Source: Acidobacteriota bacterium
GTDB taxonomy: Bacteria > Acidobacteriota > Terriglobia > Terriglobales > Acidobacteriaceae
Reading direction: 5' to 3'
DNA length: 21,540 nucleotides
Assembly: GCA_021810735.1 (NCBI GenBank)
Contig: JAJZIF010000011.1
Span: 1 to 21,540 of the forward strand
Shown: positions 1 through 7,605 of the stretch, in pieces
Layout of the letters: each line of letters begins with the position of its first letter
Numbering within the stretch: the stretch's first letter is position 1
Program-made: the position numbers and the translations under genes
Notes under the pieces: generated by a model
Seen by the model: only the letters and a program-made list of their open reading frames with translations
Told to the model about the DNA's origin: nothing
Databases searched by the model: none

Positions 1-88
1 CTGCCCCCTCCGGCAACCGATACGCCTCCATCAGGCGGAGCACTCGCAGGACCGGCACGCCGCCAAACCCGCCCGCGCCAGCCTTCAC
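1..88 (-). CDS. possible 5' end of a gene running off the left edge
   Basis: A GTG at 88-86 overlaps the TGA stop (87-85) of the glycosidase gene as GTGA, the same coupling geometry seen elsewhere in this window. The frame stays open to base 1 and reads roughly VKAGAGGFGGVPVL, then RVLRLMEAYRLPEGA. An ATG lies inside it at the Met of LMEAYR. No Shine-Dalgarno sequence is visible before the GTG, and under 30 residues can be seen, so no family can be named. It could equally be non-coding sequence downstream of the glycosidase. Confidence 0.2.
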   Translation of the reverse strand, partial: MKAGAGGFGGVPVLRVLRLMEAYRLPEGA

Positions 89-1701
89 TTGCCGTAGTGG
101 TACAACGTGATCCGCTCGATCCTCTCGCGGTTCGGTGGGAATTGCCAGTGCGCCCCCTGATCGTCTTCATCGCCGTTGAGCCGGCGGCCCGGATTCCATT
201 TGTCGTTCTCGTACTTGCCTTCAATCACCTTTGCAATGCCGACCTGCGGACTGCTTTCCGGCCGTTGCGTGAACCTCACCATGAATCCTTTCCCAGCTCC
301 CAGGAATTCATTCTTCCCCATGGCCATAATCAGCCCGAAACCGGCCTTGGCCTGCCTCCCGAAGCTGTTTTCGAGACTCACATGCAGCGTGTAGCCATTC
401 ATGGTGAAGTCAACGGTGGAATGTCCCCGATCCAGCACAAAACCGTGAACATCGCCGGCGCTCTGGTGCGCGAGCAGCAGCGGTTCGATCTCCCCGAGGA
501 TGTGATAGCTCGCTGCCAGTGGATCGGTATCGCTCGCCTCCGATTCAATTCCAAAGGGCGAAAAGCTTATGCCTGCTTTCTCACCCAGCGCATAGAAGAC
601 ATTGGCCGCTCCCGCTGCCCGGCCCCGCGTCTCCGCCATGAAGAGCGGATTGCCGCGGCGACGAAATCGACGGGACCATTGGATGAAATTGGGTGCATAC
701 AGATCCGGCGCGTAGATGTCGATGCTCGATCCGGCGGCTTTCCACACGTCCATGACGCGTGGCTCCGCACAGCCGCTCGGATACTGACCGGGCGGCGTGG
801 TTTCGCCTCGCAGCCATACATTCACGTACATCGGAATGTTGTACTCGGCCTTGCCGGCTGCCGCGACGGCTTGCGTATATCTCGCGTACTGCCAGGCCAT
901 AAAAATTTCGTCGGTGCGCTGCGTATTCCCGAAGACTTGTGTCCACGTGCCTGAGGTCTTGTCGCCATTGGCATCCCACAGCTCACGCAGAGAATGATTC
1001 AGCGTAGCGCGGTGCGCCTGTAGATAGGCCATAAGCCTGGCGGGCACTTCGCCGTGAAAGGCAGCGTTCGCCGCCGGTGAGTGGTCGCGCGAGTCTCCCC
1101 GCACCCCTACTTCATTCTCAACCTGCATCATCAATACGGTGTGCTCGTGCCCGTCAACCTGCTTAATGTGATTCATGAGCGCCGCGAAGGCATGCGCATC
1201 CGCCTCCTCGGTGGCTTGGCCCAGCGGGCTCAGAATCTCCACCTTACGGCCAAATTCCACCACCCGCGGAAAGCGCTCTGTATTCTCCTTGACCCAAACG
1301 GGCGCGTAGCTCGACATGCCGTTTTTCCACGAGGCGAGCCAGAGAAAAACGATGTGCTCATGAGCCGCCCGCGCTTGCTGGATAAGACCATCAACGAGTG
1401 AAAAATCGAACTGGCCTTCCCTGGGCTCAATCTGCTCCCAACTCAAAGGTGTGAAAACCGTGTTCAAGCCCATCGCATGAAGCTTCGGCCAGATTGGCTT
1501 CATATACGCGAGGCTCGATGAGGAAGAGTTATGCACCTCTCCGCCAAGGATCAGGAACGGCTTGCCGTTGACGATAAGCTGGGTGGCGGCACCGCGCTTT
1601 TCAAGATGCGGCGGGCTCACCTGCTGCGCCTGCAAAGTACCCAATTGGAACGCAATAAGAAACAGAAGCAAGATTGGCAGCGAGTAAGTTCGGCTTGGCA
1701 T
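85..1701 (-). CDS. secreted GH35 beta-galactosidase-like glycoside hydrolase
   Basis: Predicted exported glycoside hydrolase of family GH35 with a DUF5597-like C-terminal region; it would remove terminal beta-galactosyl or related sugars from plant or microbial polysaccharides outside the cytoplasm. From the ATG at 1701 the protein has 538 residues. It opens with a signal peptide (MPSRTYSLPILLLFLIAF, ending near LQAQQ). The TIM-barrel start GGEVHNSS lies at about 54-61. The acid/base Glu sits in QVENE (about 197), and the likely nucleophile Glu in FMAETRG (about 357). An in-frame start at 1770 would put 23 residues before the signal peptide, so 1701 is preferred although it has no clear Shine-Dalgarno sequence. 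No sugar transporter or regulator is beside it, so substrate cannot be inferred from context. Family is confident; specificity is not. Confidence 0.85.
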   Translation of the reverse strand: MPSRTYSLPILLLFLIAFQLGTLQAQQVSPPHLEKRGAATQLIVNGKPFLILGGEVHNSSSSSLAYMKPIWPKLHAMGLNTVFTPLSWEQIEPREGQFDFSLVDGLIQQARAAHEHIVFLWLASWKNGMSSYAPVWVKENTERFPRVVEFGRKVEILSPLGQATEEADAHAFAALMNHIKQVDGHEHTVLMMQVENEVGVRGDSRDHSPAANAAFHGEVPARLMAYLQAHRATLNHSLRELWDANGDKTSGTWTQVFGNTQRTDEIFMAWQYARYTQAVAAAGKAEYNIPMYVNVWLRGETTPPGQYPSGCAEPRVMDVWKAAGSSIDIYAPDLYAPNFIQWSRRFRRRGNPLFMAETRGRAAGAANVFYALGEKAGISFSPFGIESEASDTDPLAASYHILGEIEPLLLAHQSAGDVHGFVLDRGHSTVDFTMNGYTLHVSLENSFGRQAKAGFGLIMAMGKNEFLGAGKGFMVRFTQRPESSPQVGIAKVIEGKYENDKWNPGRRLNGDEDDQGAHWQFPPNRERIERITLYHYGK

Positions 1702-1921
1702 GACGGTAGGGAGTCTAGCACAGCAAACGGTTCGCCGTCGGTTCCCATTCAAAGATTCAAAGCTATCCACGCCGAGTGCCCTGCCGATACGAGGACAACC
1801 GTAGTCAGGCGATCATGCATGTCTCGAATGTGTGACTGGGGTCGTAAGGAACGAGATTGAGACTCACTCTATGCACACCGGAACAGTTGCGGGGGTGTCG
1901 ATTTCCAGCCCTCGCTGGTGA

Positions 1922-2360
1922 TCAGTTAGCGGGTATCGCCTGAAGACGTTTATCCATTCCTGATTGGATAGCCGTCGCTATTTCTTCGGGGGAATTATTC
2001 GGCAGCTGCGCCATTGTATTCGTGACTGCGGTCATTGTGGCTTCCCGCAACTCTTCAAAGATGGAAGCCATAATCTTCTCTCCCATACCTGCGTCCTGGG
2101 CCGTTTTGATGAAATGGCGAGCGGCGATGGTGTTGATGCGGTAATGACAATTTTTGCCAACAGCCATCGCTGATCGGAACTGGTTGTGACGGATCTCGCC
2201 GGTATTCACGCTGGGCTGCGCAGAGATAACGTCGTAGAGCTGCGTCATCCGGTACCCTCGGCGCGCGCGCCGCAATGCGGCTGCGGAGGGTGTTATTGTC
2301 GGGCAGCAGATTCTTAAATACGGCTGAGACCGGCGCGCCATGCTCGCGTGGTTTTTGCTT
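1922..2360 (-). pseudogene. HipA-family toxin kinase remnant (N- and C-terminal fragments, core deleted)
   Basis: The frame from about 2254 to 1922 reads RMTQLYDVISAQPS, then KNCHYRINTIAARHFIKTAQ, and ends in KRLQAIPAN. This is the C-terminal part of HipA serine/threonine kinase toxins, whose usual motif is LTPLYDVLSA followed by GKNxHYR. Directly upstream, in another frame (about 2350-2270), is PVSAVFKNLLPDNNTLRSRI, the HipA N-terminal motif VxAxFxNLLPDNxxIRRRI. The kinase core that should lie between them, with the ATP-binding and catalytic residues, is missing. The gene therefore shows an internal deletion plus frame change and cannot encode an active kinase. No HipB antitoxin is recognisable upstream. 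A frame open from a TTG at 2437 crosses the scar, but its first 60 or so residues do not look like a real protein. Confidence 0.75.
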
Positions 2361-2475
2361 GCAGGTTTGGTTCGCGTGGAGCTCTGTTGAGCAGCGGAAA
2401 TACGCTCACGGAGTGATGGATTTCTCTGAATCGTCAACGATGACTGTGGTCAGCGAGTTCCTCCATCTGGATTAG

Positions 2476-2763
2476 CCGGGGAACATTCTTGTCGGGCCTG
2501 AGGGTCTTGAACATGTGTCCTGGGTTGGTGGGAGCAGGTTTATCGCCTGGGACGAAATCGTCGAAGTCAATACTTACGAGAAAGATGCAACGATCACTTT
2601 CAAGAAAGGGAACGGTGCAACTATAGTTCATTCATCGCGCCTGCCAGATCGCGCACAGTTGTTTTGGGAAATCCAACAGTATTGGGCGAACGAACTGCCT
2701 CCTGAGTTCGCGGGTAAGCCGATGAGCCGCCCTGAGCCAGACGCTGTATGGCTTGCCTGTTAG
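2476..2763 (+). pseudogene. truncated PH-like domain fragment
   Basis: After a TAG at 2473 the frame is open to TAG at 2761-2763. It encodes NILVGPEGLEHVSW, then GGSRFIAWDEIVEVNTYEKD, ATITFKKGN, and ends ELPPEFAGKPM plus a short tail. The pattern 'value, strand, W-x-E-I, strand, basic turn' resembles the C-terminal half of bacterial PH-like (bPH/DUF304-type) domains, which usually follow two membrane helices. Those helices are absent here. The only plausible starts are a GTG at 2515 and later codons, without a Shine-Dalgarno sequence and inside the domain. I read it as the 3' remnant of a membrane-anchored PH-like gene, lying beside the HipA remnant. Codon use looks genuine, so decay may be recent. 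A short expressed 82-residue protein from 2515 is the alternative. Confidence 0.45.
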
Positions 2764-3113
2764 CGGATGGACTTCTTGAACTGGTTGAAGTCGCTGTTGA
2801 GCATGCTGACGTCCCCTACCTGGAAGCTGCCGGAGTCGAAGGCCTTGAGCAGTTCTTTGGCGCTTTTACGCAGTTCGCGGCGGTCCATGCGGCGGCCCTG
2901 TGCACGGCGGTCAGCGGCTTTGACGAGTTCAGCGGCGTCCTGGCTGAGGTTGTAACGCTGGCGGGCGTTGAAGGTGCTCTGGTCGAGCGCCTGGTTAAGA
3001 TCGCTTTGAAGCTGGTGGGCGGCGGTCTGCATGGGTGTCATGGAGCCGGCGAGCAAAGGCAGCGGTGCGGCAAGCAGAGTGGCGAACAATACGGGTAGAA
3101 AGTATTTTTTCAA
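2760..3113 (-). CDS. small exported protein of unknown function
   Basis: I do not recognise the family. The product is about 117 residues: a signal peptide (MKKYFLPVLFATLLAAPLPL, cleavage near LLAGS) followed by a helical, charged mature part rich in Arg, Lys, Asp and Gln (AADRRAQGRRMDRRELRKSA), with no cysteines. It is probably periplasmic. I chose the TTG at 3113 because GAGG stands six bases before it and gives a compact signal peptide; a GTG at 3125 in the same frame would add four residues and has no Shine-Dalgarno sequence. The stop overlaps the end of the convergent PH-like fragment by four bases. The gene is divergent from the histidine phosphatase gene. Confidence 0.65.
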   Translation of the reverse strand: MKKYFLPVLFATLLAAPLPLLAGSMTPMQTAAHQLQSDLNQALDQSTFNARQRYNLSQDAAELVKAADRRAQGRRMDRRELRKSAKELLKAFDSGSFQVGDVSMLNSDFNQFKKSIR

Positions 3114-3427
3114 CGAATTCCTCACAGCCCGGGTGCGGGTCTAGAACGGATTTTCTATTGCTATCTTCCACGCCAGCCTGAAAGCTGCAGCCTTTTTTGA
3201 TGGAAAAGCCGCGCAACGCGCGATGGCCTGTGGGCAGAAGCACAGAAAATTCCCCCCTCGCTGATATTTTGAACTCTTGCGGTTGAAGTGGGGAAGTGCG
3301 CAGGCGGCGATACTGCCCGGTTCGGGGCGGAAAGTATAGAAAAATCGGGAGATGCGGAGGAGAATTTTTCACCGCGCTGAGGCCGTGTGCCGGAGTTTTG
3401 GAGGCGATTCATTGAGAGGATAGATTC
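3114..3427. other. divergent intergenic region, about 310 bp
   Basis: This stretch separates the minus-strand exported protein from the plus-strand histidine phosphatase and should hold both promoters. I see no convincing gene on either strand. A TATAGA at 3335-3340 could be a -10 element for the phosphatase, but no good -35 element lies at the right distance. No strong hairpin or long repeat is apparent. Confidence 0.4.
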
Positions 3428-4048
3428 ATGAAGCGTATTCCAACTTTTCGAGTTGTAGTTCTTTTTGTGCTGCTGATTTTGTGCGGCGCTCCGCTGCTGC
3501 CGGCGCAGGAGACCATTGTGGCGATTCGACACGGAGAAAAGCCGCAGGCCGGGCTGGGACAACTCGACTGCAGGGGCCTGAACCGGGCGCTGGCATTGCC
3601 GAGGGTTTTGATTTCGCGATTTGGGCGGCCAGATGCGATTTACGCGCCAGATCCGGCGGATGTAGATCGGGGCCCCGGCGGGCACATTTACTCTTACGTG
3701 CGGCCGCTGATGACGATTGAACCGACTGCGATTGCATTGGGGATGCCGGTGAACGCGCAGATCGGTTTCAAGGACATTGACGAATTGCAAGCGGCGCTGA
3801 CGGCCCGGAAATACTCGCACGCTATGATTTTTGTGGCCTGGGAGCACAAGATGCTGAACCGTTTTGCAAGGCGCATGCTGCGGAGCTACGGGAAGAATCC
3901 GGATGCGGTGCCGGTTTGGCCGGGGAACAATTACGACAGGATTTATGTGTTTCACATCCGGAAGGTGGACGGGAAGCCAGTGTTGAGTTTTCACGTAACC
4001 AGTGAGGGGCTGAACGGTGAGCTGAGCAACGCTTGTCCGGGGTATTAG
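3428..4048 (+). CDS. exported histidine phosphatase superfamily protein (branch 1)
   Basis: Predicted exported phosphohydrolase of the phosphoglycerate-mutase-like histidine phosphatase superfamily; the substrate is unknown. The 206 residues begin with a signal peptide (MKRIPTFRVVVLFVLLILCG, cleavage near LPAQE). The RHG motif follows in VAIRHGEKP (Arg34, His35), where His35 would form the phosphohistidine. A second Arg region is YVRPLMTIEPTA (about 91-101), and the distal catalytic pair is Glu139-His140 in VAWEHKML. AGAGGA stands seven bases before the ATG, which fixes the start. The gene stands alone: a divergent gene lies upstream, and the inverted-repeat cluster at 4072-4146 separates it from convergent ssb. 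Family assignment is firm; the physiological role is not shown by the sequence. Confidence 0.85.
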   Translation: MKRIPTFRVVVLFVLLILCGAPLLPAQETIVAIRHGEKPQAGLGQLDCRGLNRALALPRVLISRFGRPDAIYAPDPADVDRGPGGHIYSYVRPLMTIEPTAIALGMPVNAQIGFKDIDELQAALTARKYSHAMIFVAWEHKMLNRFARRMLRSYGKNPDAVPVWPGNNYDRIYVFHIRKVDGKPVLSFHVTSEGLNGELSNACPGY

Positions 4049-4071
4049 GAGAGATTTGCAAAAATGAAAAG

Positions 4072-4146
4072 GCCTGTGGAAAAGTCGGAAACACGACGTG
4101 TTTTCCACGTGCACTGGAAAAGTCTGTCTTTGACTTTTCCACAGGC
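4072..4146. repeat. nested inverted-repeat cluster between convergent genes, possible bidirectional terminator
   Basis: Perfect 15-bp outer arms GCCTGTGGAAAAGTC (4072-4086) and GACTTTTCCACAGGC (4132-4146) enclose two more elements. One is a near-palindrome at 4087-4106 (AAACAC-GAC-GTGTTT core). The other is a second copy of TGGAAAAGTC at 4115-4124 that pairs with 4132-4141 across a 7-base loop. The left outer arm and the inner copy therefore compete for one 3' arm. The site lies between the ends of the histidine phosphatase gene and ssb, so bidirectional termination is the simplest role. There is no long T tract. Three TTTTCCAC-type 9-mers resemble DnaA boxes (consensus TTATCCACA) with one or two mismatches. 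Confidence 0.7.
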
Positions 4147-4196
4147 TCGACGGTTGCTGGAATAGGTTCTATTTACAAATCTTCAAGCGGTAACCG

Positions 4197-4649
4197 CTAG
4201 AACGGAATGTCGTCGTCGGTGATTTCGGTGGACTGGACGAGGTCATCGGATGAGGCGGGGCGCTGGTCGTAGCTGTTGGAGCGGGCGTAGCTTCCGCCGC
4301 CTGAGGTTTCATCGCGGCCGGAGAGCAGGACGAGGTCGTTGACAACAATTTCAGTCTTGTAGCGCTTCTGGCCGCTGGCCTGGTCATCCCAGGAGCGGGT
4401 CTGGATGCGGCCTTCGACGTAGAGCTTGGAGCCCTTTTTTACGTAGTCGCGGATGATTTCCGCGGTGCGCTGGTAGGCGACGAGGGAGTGCCACTCGGTG
4501 CGCTCCTGCCACTCGCCGGACTTGTCCTTGAATCGCTCGGAGGTGGCGAGGGAGAAGTTTGCGATGGCGTTGCCGTTGGAGGCGAATTTGATTTCGGGCT
4601 CTTTGCCGACGTTGCCTACCAGAATGACTTTATTGACGGATCTTGCCAT
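4197..4649 (-). CDS. ssb: single-stranded DNA-binding protein
   Basis: SSB coats single-stranded DNA in replication, recombination and repair and recruits partner proteins through its acidic tail. The 150 residues show the OB fold at about 1-110 (MARSVNKVILVGNVGKEPEI, then TEWHSLVAY, then KGSKLYVEGRIQTR). A Gly/Ser-rich linker follows, and the protein ends in DDDIPF, the conserved partner-binding tip. The start is the ATG at 4649: homology begins exactly there and AGGA lies eight bases upstream. The frame stays open to 4886, but that extension has no SSB similarity and overlaps the neighbouring gene. Unlike in many bacteria, ssb is not between rpsF and rpsR. It is 95 bases downstream of a small membrane-protein gene on the same strand. 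Confidence 0.97.
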   Translation of the reverse strand: MARSVNKVILVGNVGKEPEIKFASNGNAIANFSLATSERFKDKSGEWQERTEWHSLVAYQRTAEIIRDYVKKGSKLYVEGRIQTRSWDDQASGQKRYKTEIVVNDLVLLSGRDETSGGGSYARSNSYDQRPASSDDLVQSTEITDDDIPF

Positions 4650-4744
4650 GGCAGTTTTCCTCGCTTGGTAATGGAAATGAATCGGAGAGCCATCCGGCTC
4701 AGATGGAAGGATAGCAGACCGGGAGAAGTAATTTGAGGGCGCGC

Positions 4745-5095
4745 TCAGCGCGGCCGCACGTTGGTACCCGTTGCGCGCGGCGTGAGCCGCGCGAGATGGC
4801 GGTTGCGGAGCGACTTTGCCAATCCGAGGGCCGAGACGGTGATGCCAAAGGGCAAGCACATGAGGGCGACCATCATGCAGAGCCATCCGGCGCTGGAGTG
4901 AGGGCCCTGCTGGGTGAATCCGCCAAAGACCAGAGCGGCGAGTGCGGTGGCGGCGATGCCAACGGCGAGGGTCCAGATGCCGGTACGCACAAGCTGGTTG
5001 GTGCCGTCCTCAGCGTTGCGGAGCTTCCAGCTGTGTTCCCAGGAAGGCTCGGCGGCGCCGGCGACAGGCCGGATGGATTGGATGATGGGAGTCAT
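4745..5095 (-). CDS. small two-helix membrane protein
   Basis: I do not recognise a named family. The 116-residue product has a soluble N-terminus of about 38 residues (MTPIIQSIRPVAGAAEPSWE) and two hydrophobic segments at about 41-61 (WTLAVGIAATALAALVFGGF) and 70-93, with a basic C-terminal tail, so it is probably an inner-membrane protein. The ATG at 5095 lies 10 bases after the DUF420 stop, and GGAGGT sits about 12 bases upstream inside that gene's end, so the two are very likely co-transcribed. By position it could be an accessory factor of the oxidase-assembly neighbourhood, but nothing in the sequence shows this directly. Confidence 0.7.
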   Translation of the reverse strand: MTPIIQSIRPVAGAAEPSWEHSWKLRNAEDGTNQLVRTGIWTLAVGIAATALAALVFGGFTQQGPHSSAGWLCMMVALMCLPFGITVSALGLAKSLRNRHLARLTPRATGTNVRPR

Positions 5096-5105
5096 GGGTG
5101 ACTCT

Positions 5106-5657
5106 TTACCTCCACATGGTCAGCATAGCGTAGACGACGACCCCCGTCACGGAGACGTACAGCCAGAGGGGGTAGGTGACAGGCGCAATCTTGCGATGCT
5201 GCGGAAAGCGGCCAGTGAGTGCGAAGAAGAACGTGATGAGGATGAGCGGCAGGGCGACGGCGGAAAGCACGATGTGGCTGATGAGAATGGCCAGATAGAT
5301 GACGCGAATGGCGCCGTGGCCGGCAAAAATCATGTCTCCGCGCAGGGCGTGATGGACGATGTAGGTGACAAGGAAAAGCGAGGAGAAGACGAAGGCCGAG
5401 ATCATGGCGTTGCGGTGCGCGGTGATCCTGCGCTGCTTGATGAATCGCAGACCGGCGAGCAGGGCGATGGCGCTGGCGGCGTTGAAGCCGGCTTCGAGCG
5501 GAGCGAGGAAGGTGAGCTTGTCCGCGGAGCCTGCGGCCGCGTGGTGCACATAAAGCAGCCAGCAGAGAAAGCCGATGGCCGCGACGCTGAGGACGATGAG
5601 GCTGGTGATGGCGGCGCGGGTGTTACTGGATCGGGCTGCACTGGCTGGCTTGGTCAT
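5106..5657 (-). CDS. DUF420-family membrane protein, probable cytochrome oxidase assembly factor
   Basis: This matches the DUF420 family (YozB/CtaM-like). In Firmicutes, members are needed for formation of active heme-copper oxidase. The 183 residues form about five membrane helices (about 17-36, 50-72, 86-105, 117-145, 160-180). The family's characteristic histidines are visible: His81 in AHRNAM, His102-His103 in YIVHHALRG, His128 in LISHIVLS and His154. Such residues suit heme or metal binding, though that is an inference. The neighbour below starts 10 bases downstream. A hairpin at 5706-5728 separates it from the upstream ABC permease gene, so it may have its own promoter or be reached by readthrough. 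Proximity to ctaB supports a role in terminal-oxidase maturation. No oxidase subunit gene is in the window. Confidence 0.82.
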   Translation of the reverse strand: MTKPASAARSSNTRAAITSLIVLSVAAIGFLCWLLYVHHAAAGSADKLTFLAPLEAGFNAASAIALLAGLRFIKQRRITAHRNAMISAFVFSSLFLVTYIVHHALRGDMIFAGHGAIRVIYLAILISHIVLSAVALPLILITFFFALTGRFPQHRKIAPVTYPLWLYVSVTGVVVYAMLTMWR

Positions 5658-5705
5658 AGTTCTTTGCTAACAGAGAGCGGGCCGGAGTGGAAGGCGGAGT
5701 TGGAA

Positions 5706-5728
5706 GGCCGCCCGAAATGTGGGCGGCC
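5706..5728 (-). terminator. hairpin downstream of the ABC permease gene
   Basis: Perfect 8-bp stem GGCCGCCC (5706-5713) and GGGCGGCC (5721-5728) with a 7-base loop. It lies 45 bases past the permease stop and 49 bases before the DUF420 start. On the minus strand only TTCC follows, so termination may be partial. The stem is nearly the same as the clear terminator at 17342-17367. Confidence 0.5.
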
Positions 5729-5772
5729 TGATTGGAAACTAGAGCCGGGAATTTTGGCCCGGCGAAGTTGGA

Positions 5773-6594
5773 TTATGCCGCGGGTTTGTGGGTGCGGCGG
5801 TTGACGATGGCCCACGAAAGGACGAAGAAGACCAGGCAGAGGACGGCGGTGATGATGAGATTGTCTGCCATGTTGAGAAACTCATTGGACTGGTGCAGGA
5901 GCGATTGCTGGAGAGCGACGACACCGTAGGTGAGCGGGTTGGCCATCATGAGGTAACGGAGCCAGCCAGAAGCATCGTGAACGGGGAAGAGCGCGCCGGA
6001 GAGCATCCACATGGGTAGCAAAACGAGGTTGATGATGGCGTGGAAGGCCTGGGGTGAGTCCATCGGCCAGGCGATGGCGAAGCCGACGGCGGTGAGCTGG
6101 AAGCTGATGAGGCAGATGAGCAGGATGCTGTAGCCAATGTCAGCCAGCGTGGCGTGAATTCCGATCATGGGCATGAAGACCAGGAAGATCACCCCCTGGA
6201 TGGCGGCGAGTGTGGCACCGCCAAGAACTTTGCCCAGGACGATGGAGGAACGGCTGACCGGCGCGGCCATGACGGAGAGCAGAAAGCCCTCGTTGCGGTC
6301 CTGAATGAGCGACATCATGCTGAAGATTGCGGTGAAGAGCACAATCATGGCGATGGTGCCGGGGAAGAAGTACGCCATGTAGTTCAACGAGGAGCCGCTG
6401 GCGTGGAAGCTGTTGGCAAAGCCGGAACCGAGGACGATCCAGAAGAGCAGCGGTGTGGCGATAACGCCAACGACGCGGGAACGCTGGCGGTAGAAGCGGA
6501 CGATCTCGCGCAGCCAGAGGCTGTAGGCGGGTGTCCAGATGCCGGGAGCAGAGGCGTGACGCGGCTGCTCGAGAGTCGTGGTCATGGTTGCCAT
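5773..6594 (-). CDS. ABC-2 type transporter permease
   Basis: Inner-membrane subunit of an ABC exporter of the ABC-2 (DrrB/NodJ-like) family; it pairs with the ATPase encoded just upstream. The 273 residues have a cytoplasmic N-terminus, then about six membrane helices. The family's central motif is seen around 80-120 (MAYFFPGTIAMIVLF and the conserved QDRNEGFLLSVMAAPVSRSS). Near the C-terminus MMANPLTYGVVALQQ (about 216-230) is the usual P-x-T-Y motif. The ATG at 6594 has an excellent Shine-Dalgarno sequence, AAGGAGGA, six bases upstream, and only 11 bases separate it from the ATPase stop. The substrate is unknown; context beside ctaB allows a role in oxidase biogenesis, but general drug, lipid or polymer export cannot be excluded. 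Confidence 0.92.
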   Translation of the reverse strand: MATMTTTLEQPRHASAPGIWTPAYSLWLREIVRFYRQRSRVVGVIATPLLFWIVLGSGFANSFHASGSSLNYMAYFFPGTIAMIVLFTAIFSMMSLIQDRNEGFLLSVMAAPVSRSSIVLGKVLGGATLAAIQGVIFLVFMPMIGIHATLADIGYSILLICLISFQLTAVGFAIAWPMDSPQAFHAIINLVLLPMWMLSGALFPVHDASGWLRYLMMANPLTYGVVALQQSLLHQSNEFLNMADNLIITAVLCLVFFVLSWAIVNRRTHKPAA

Positions 6595-6605
6595 GGAGAT
6601 CCTCC

Positions 6606-7601
6606 TTATTCTTCGTTTTGTGCTTCTGTCCAGAAGCGATGGCCGGTGTGCTGGATGAAGACGTCTTCAAGGCTGGGCTTGGCGACGGAGATGCTTTCGA
6701 CGAGTCCGGGGAAGGCTTCGACGACCTGGGCGACGAAGCGGTGACCTTCTTCGCGCTCGAGGCGGACGGACTTGCCCAGCACGGTTGGCTCGACAACGAA
6801 GCGGCTGCGGATGCGCTCACCGAGTTCAGCCGCGAGCTCAGGAGTGGTGGCCTCAAAGGTAACCATGTCGCCGCCGATCTCGCTCTTGAGATCGAGGGGC
6901 GAGCCGAGGGCGACGAGCTGGCCCATATTGAGAATGGCGAGGCGGTCGCAGTGTTCGGCTTCTTCCATGAGGTGTGTGGTGACGAGGACCGAGATGTTTT
7001 CCTCATCGCGGAGTGTGCGCAGGTACTGCCAGAGATCGATGCGAGCACCTGGGTCGAGGCCCGTGGTGGGCTCGTCGAGTAGCAGAACTTCGGGCGAGTG
7101 GATCAGTCCCTTGGCCAACTCGACGCGGCGCTGCATGCCTCCGGAGAGCTCTTCGACATTGTCGTTAATGCGGTCGAGCAGGGCGACGCGCTCGAGGACT
7201 TCATGAATGCGCTTCTTGAGGCGGTTGCCGCCGAGCCCGTAGAGGTGCCCCTGATGCTTGAGGTTTTCGCCGACAGTGAGCTTGATGTCGACGCTGCGGG
7301 CCTGGAAGACGATGCCGATTCTTTCGCGGACGCGGTTGGGTTCCCTGGCGGCGTCAAAGCCGAGGATGCGGGCCGTGCCGGAGCTGGGAATCATGAGCGT
7401 GGAAAGGATGCGGAAGAGCGTCGTCTTGCCGCTGCCATTGGGGCCAAGCAGGCCGAAGATTTCTCCGCGATTGACACGGAAGCTGAGATGGTCCAGCGCA
7501 AGCCGGCTGCCGTAATCATGCGTCAGGCCGTCGAGTTCGATCGGAACCGCACCGGTGCCATGACCGGTAGATGCCGGGGAACGATGTGCCATTGTCGCCA
7601 T
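6606..7601 (-). CDS. ABC transporter ATP-binding protein (DrrA-like)
   Basis: ATPase subunit that would power the ABC-2 permease encoded downstream. All nucleotide-binding motifs are present in the 331 residues: Walker A GPNGSGKTT (53-61), Q-loop Gln100, signature LSGGMQ (152-157), Walker B VLLLDEP (172-178) and H-loop His210 in VTTH. A C-terminal extension after about residue 230 (LGSPLDLKSEIGGD onward) matches the regulatory domain typical of the DrrA/DUF4162 class, so this is a full-length exporter ATPase. The ATG at 7601 lies four bases after the ctaB stop and has no Shine-Dalgarno sequence of its own, which suggests translational coupling to ctaB. A second ATG at residue 4 is equally possible. 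Confidence 0.95.
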   Translation of the reverse strand: MATMAHRSPASTGHGTGAVPIELDGLTHDYGSRLALDHLSFRVNRGEIFGLLGPNGSGKTTLFRILSTLMIPSSGTARILGFDAAREPNRVRERIGIVFQARSVDIKLTVGENLKHQGHLYGLGGNRLKKRIHEVLERVALLDRINDNVEELSGGMQRRVELAKGLIHSPEVLLLDEPTTGLDPGARIDLWQYLRTLRDEENISVLVTTHLMEEAEHCDRLAILNMGQLVALGSPLDLKSEIGGDMVTFEATTPELAAELGERIRSRFVVEPTVLGKSVRLEREEGHRFVAQVVEAFPGLVESISVAKPSLEDVFIQHTGHRFWTEAQNEE

Positions 7602-7605
7602 ATTT

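Noticed and set aside
97..954. Plus-strand open frame of 285 codons opposite the GH35 gene
   Set aside because: The minus frame has a signal peptide and both catalytic glutamates; the plus frame has no recognisable domain and reads as a GC-rich antisense shadow.
2434..2631. 65-codon minus-strand frame upstream of the HipA remnant, considered as a HipB antitoxin
   Set aside because: No helix-turn-helix pattern; it is the complement of the PH-like fragment.
4650..4886. 79-residue N-terminal extension of SSB
   Set aside because: No similarity to SSB, overlaps the upstream gene, and an ATG with AGGA at 4649 matches the universal SSB start.
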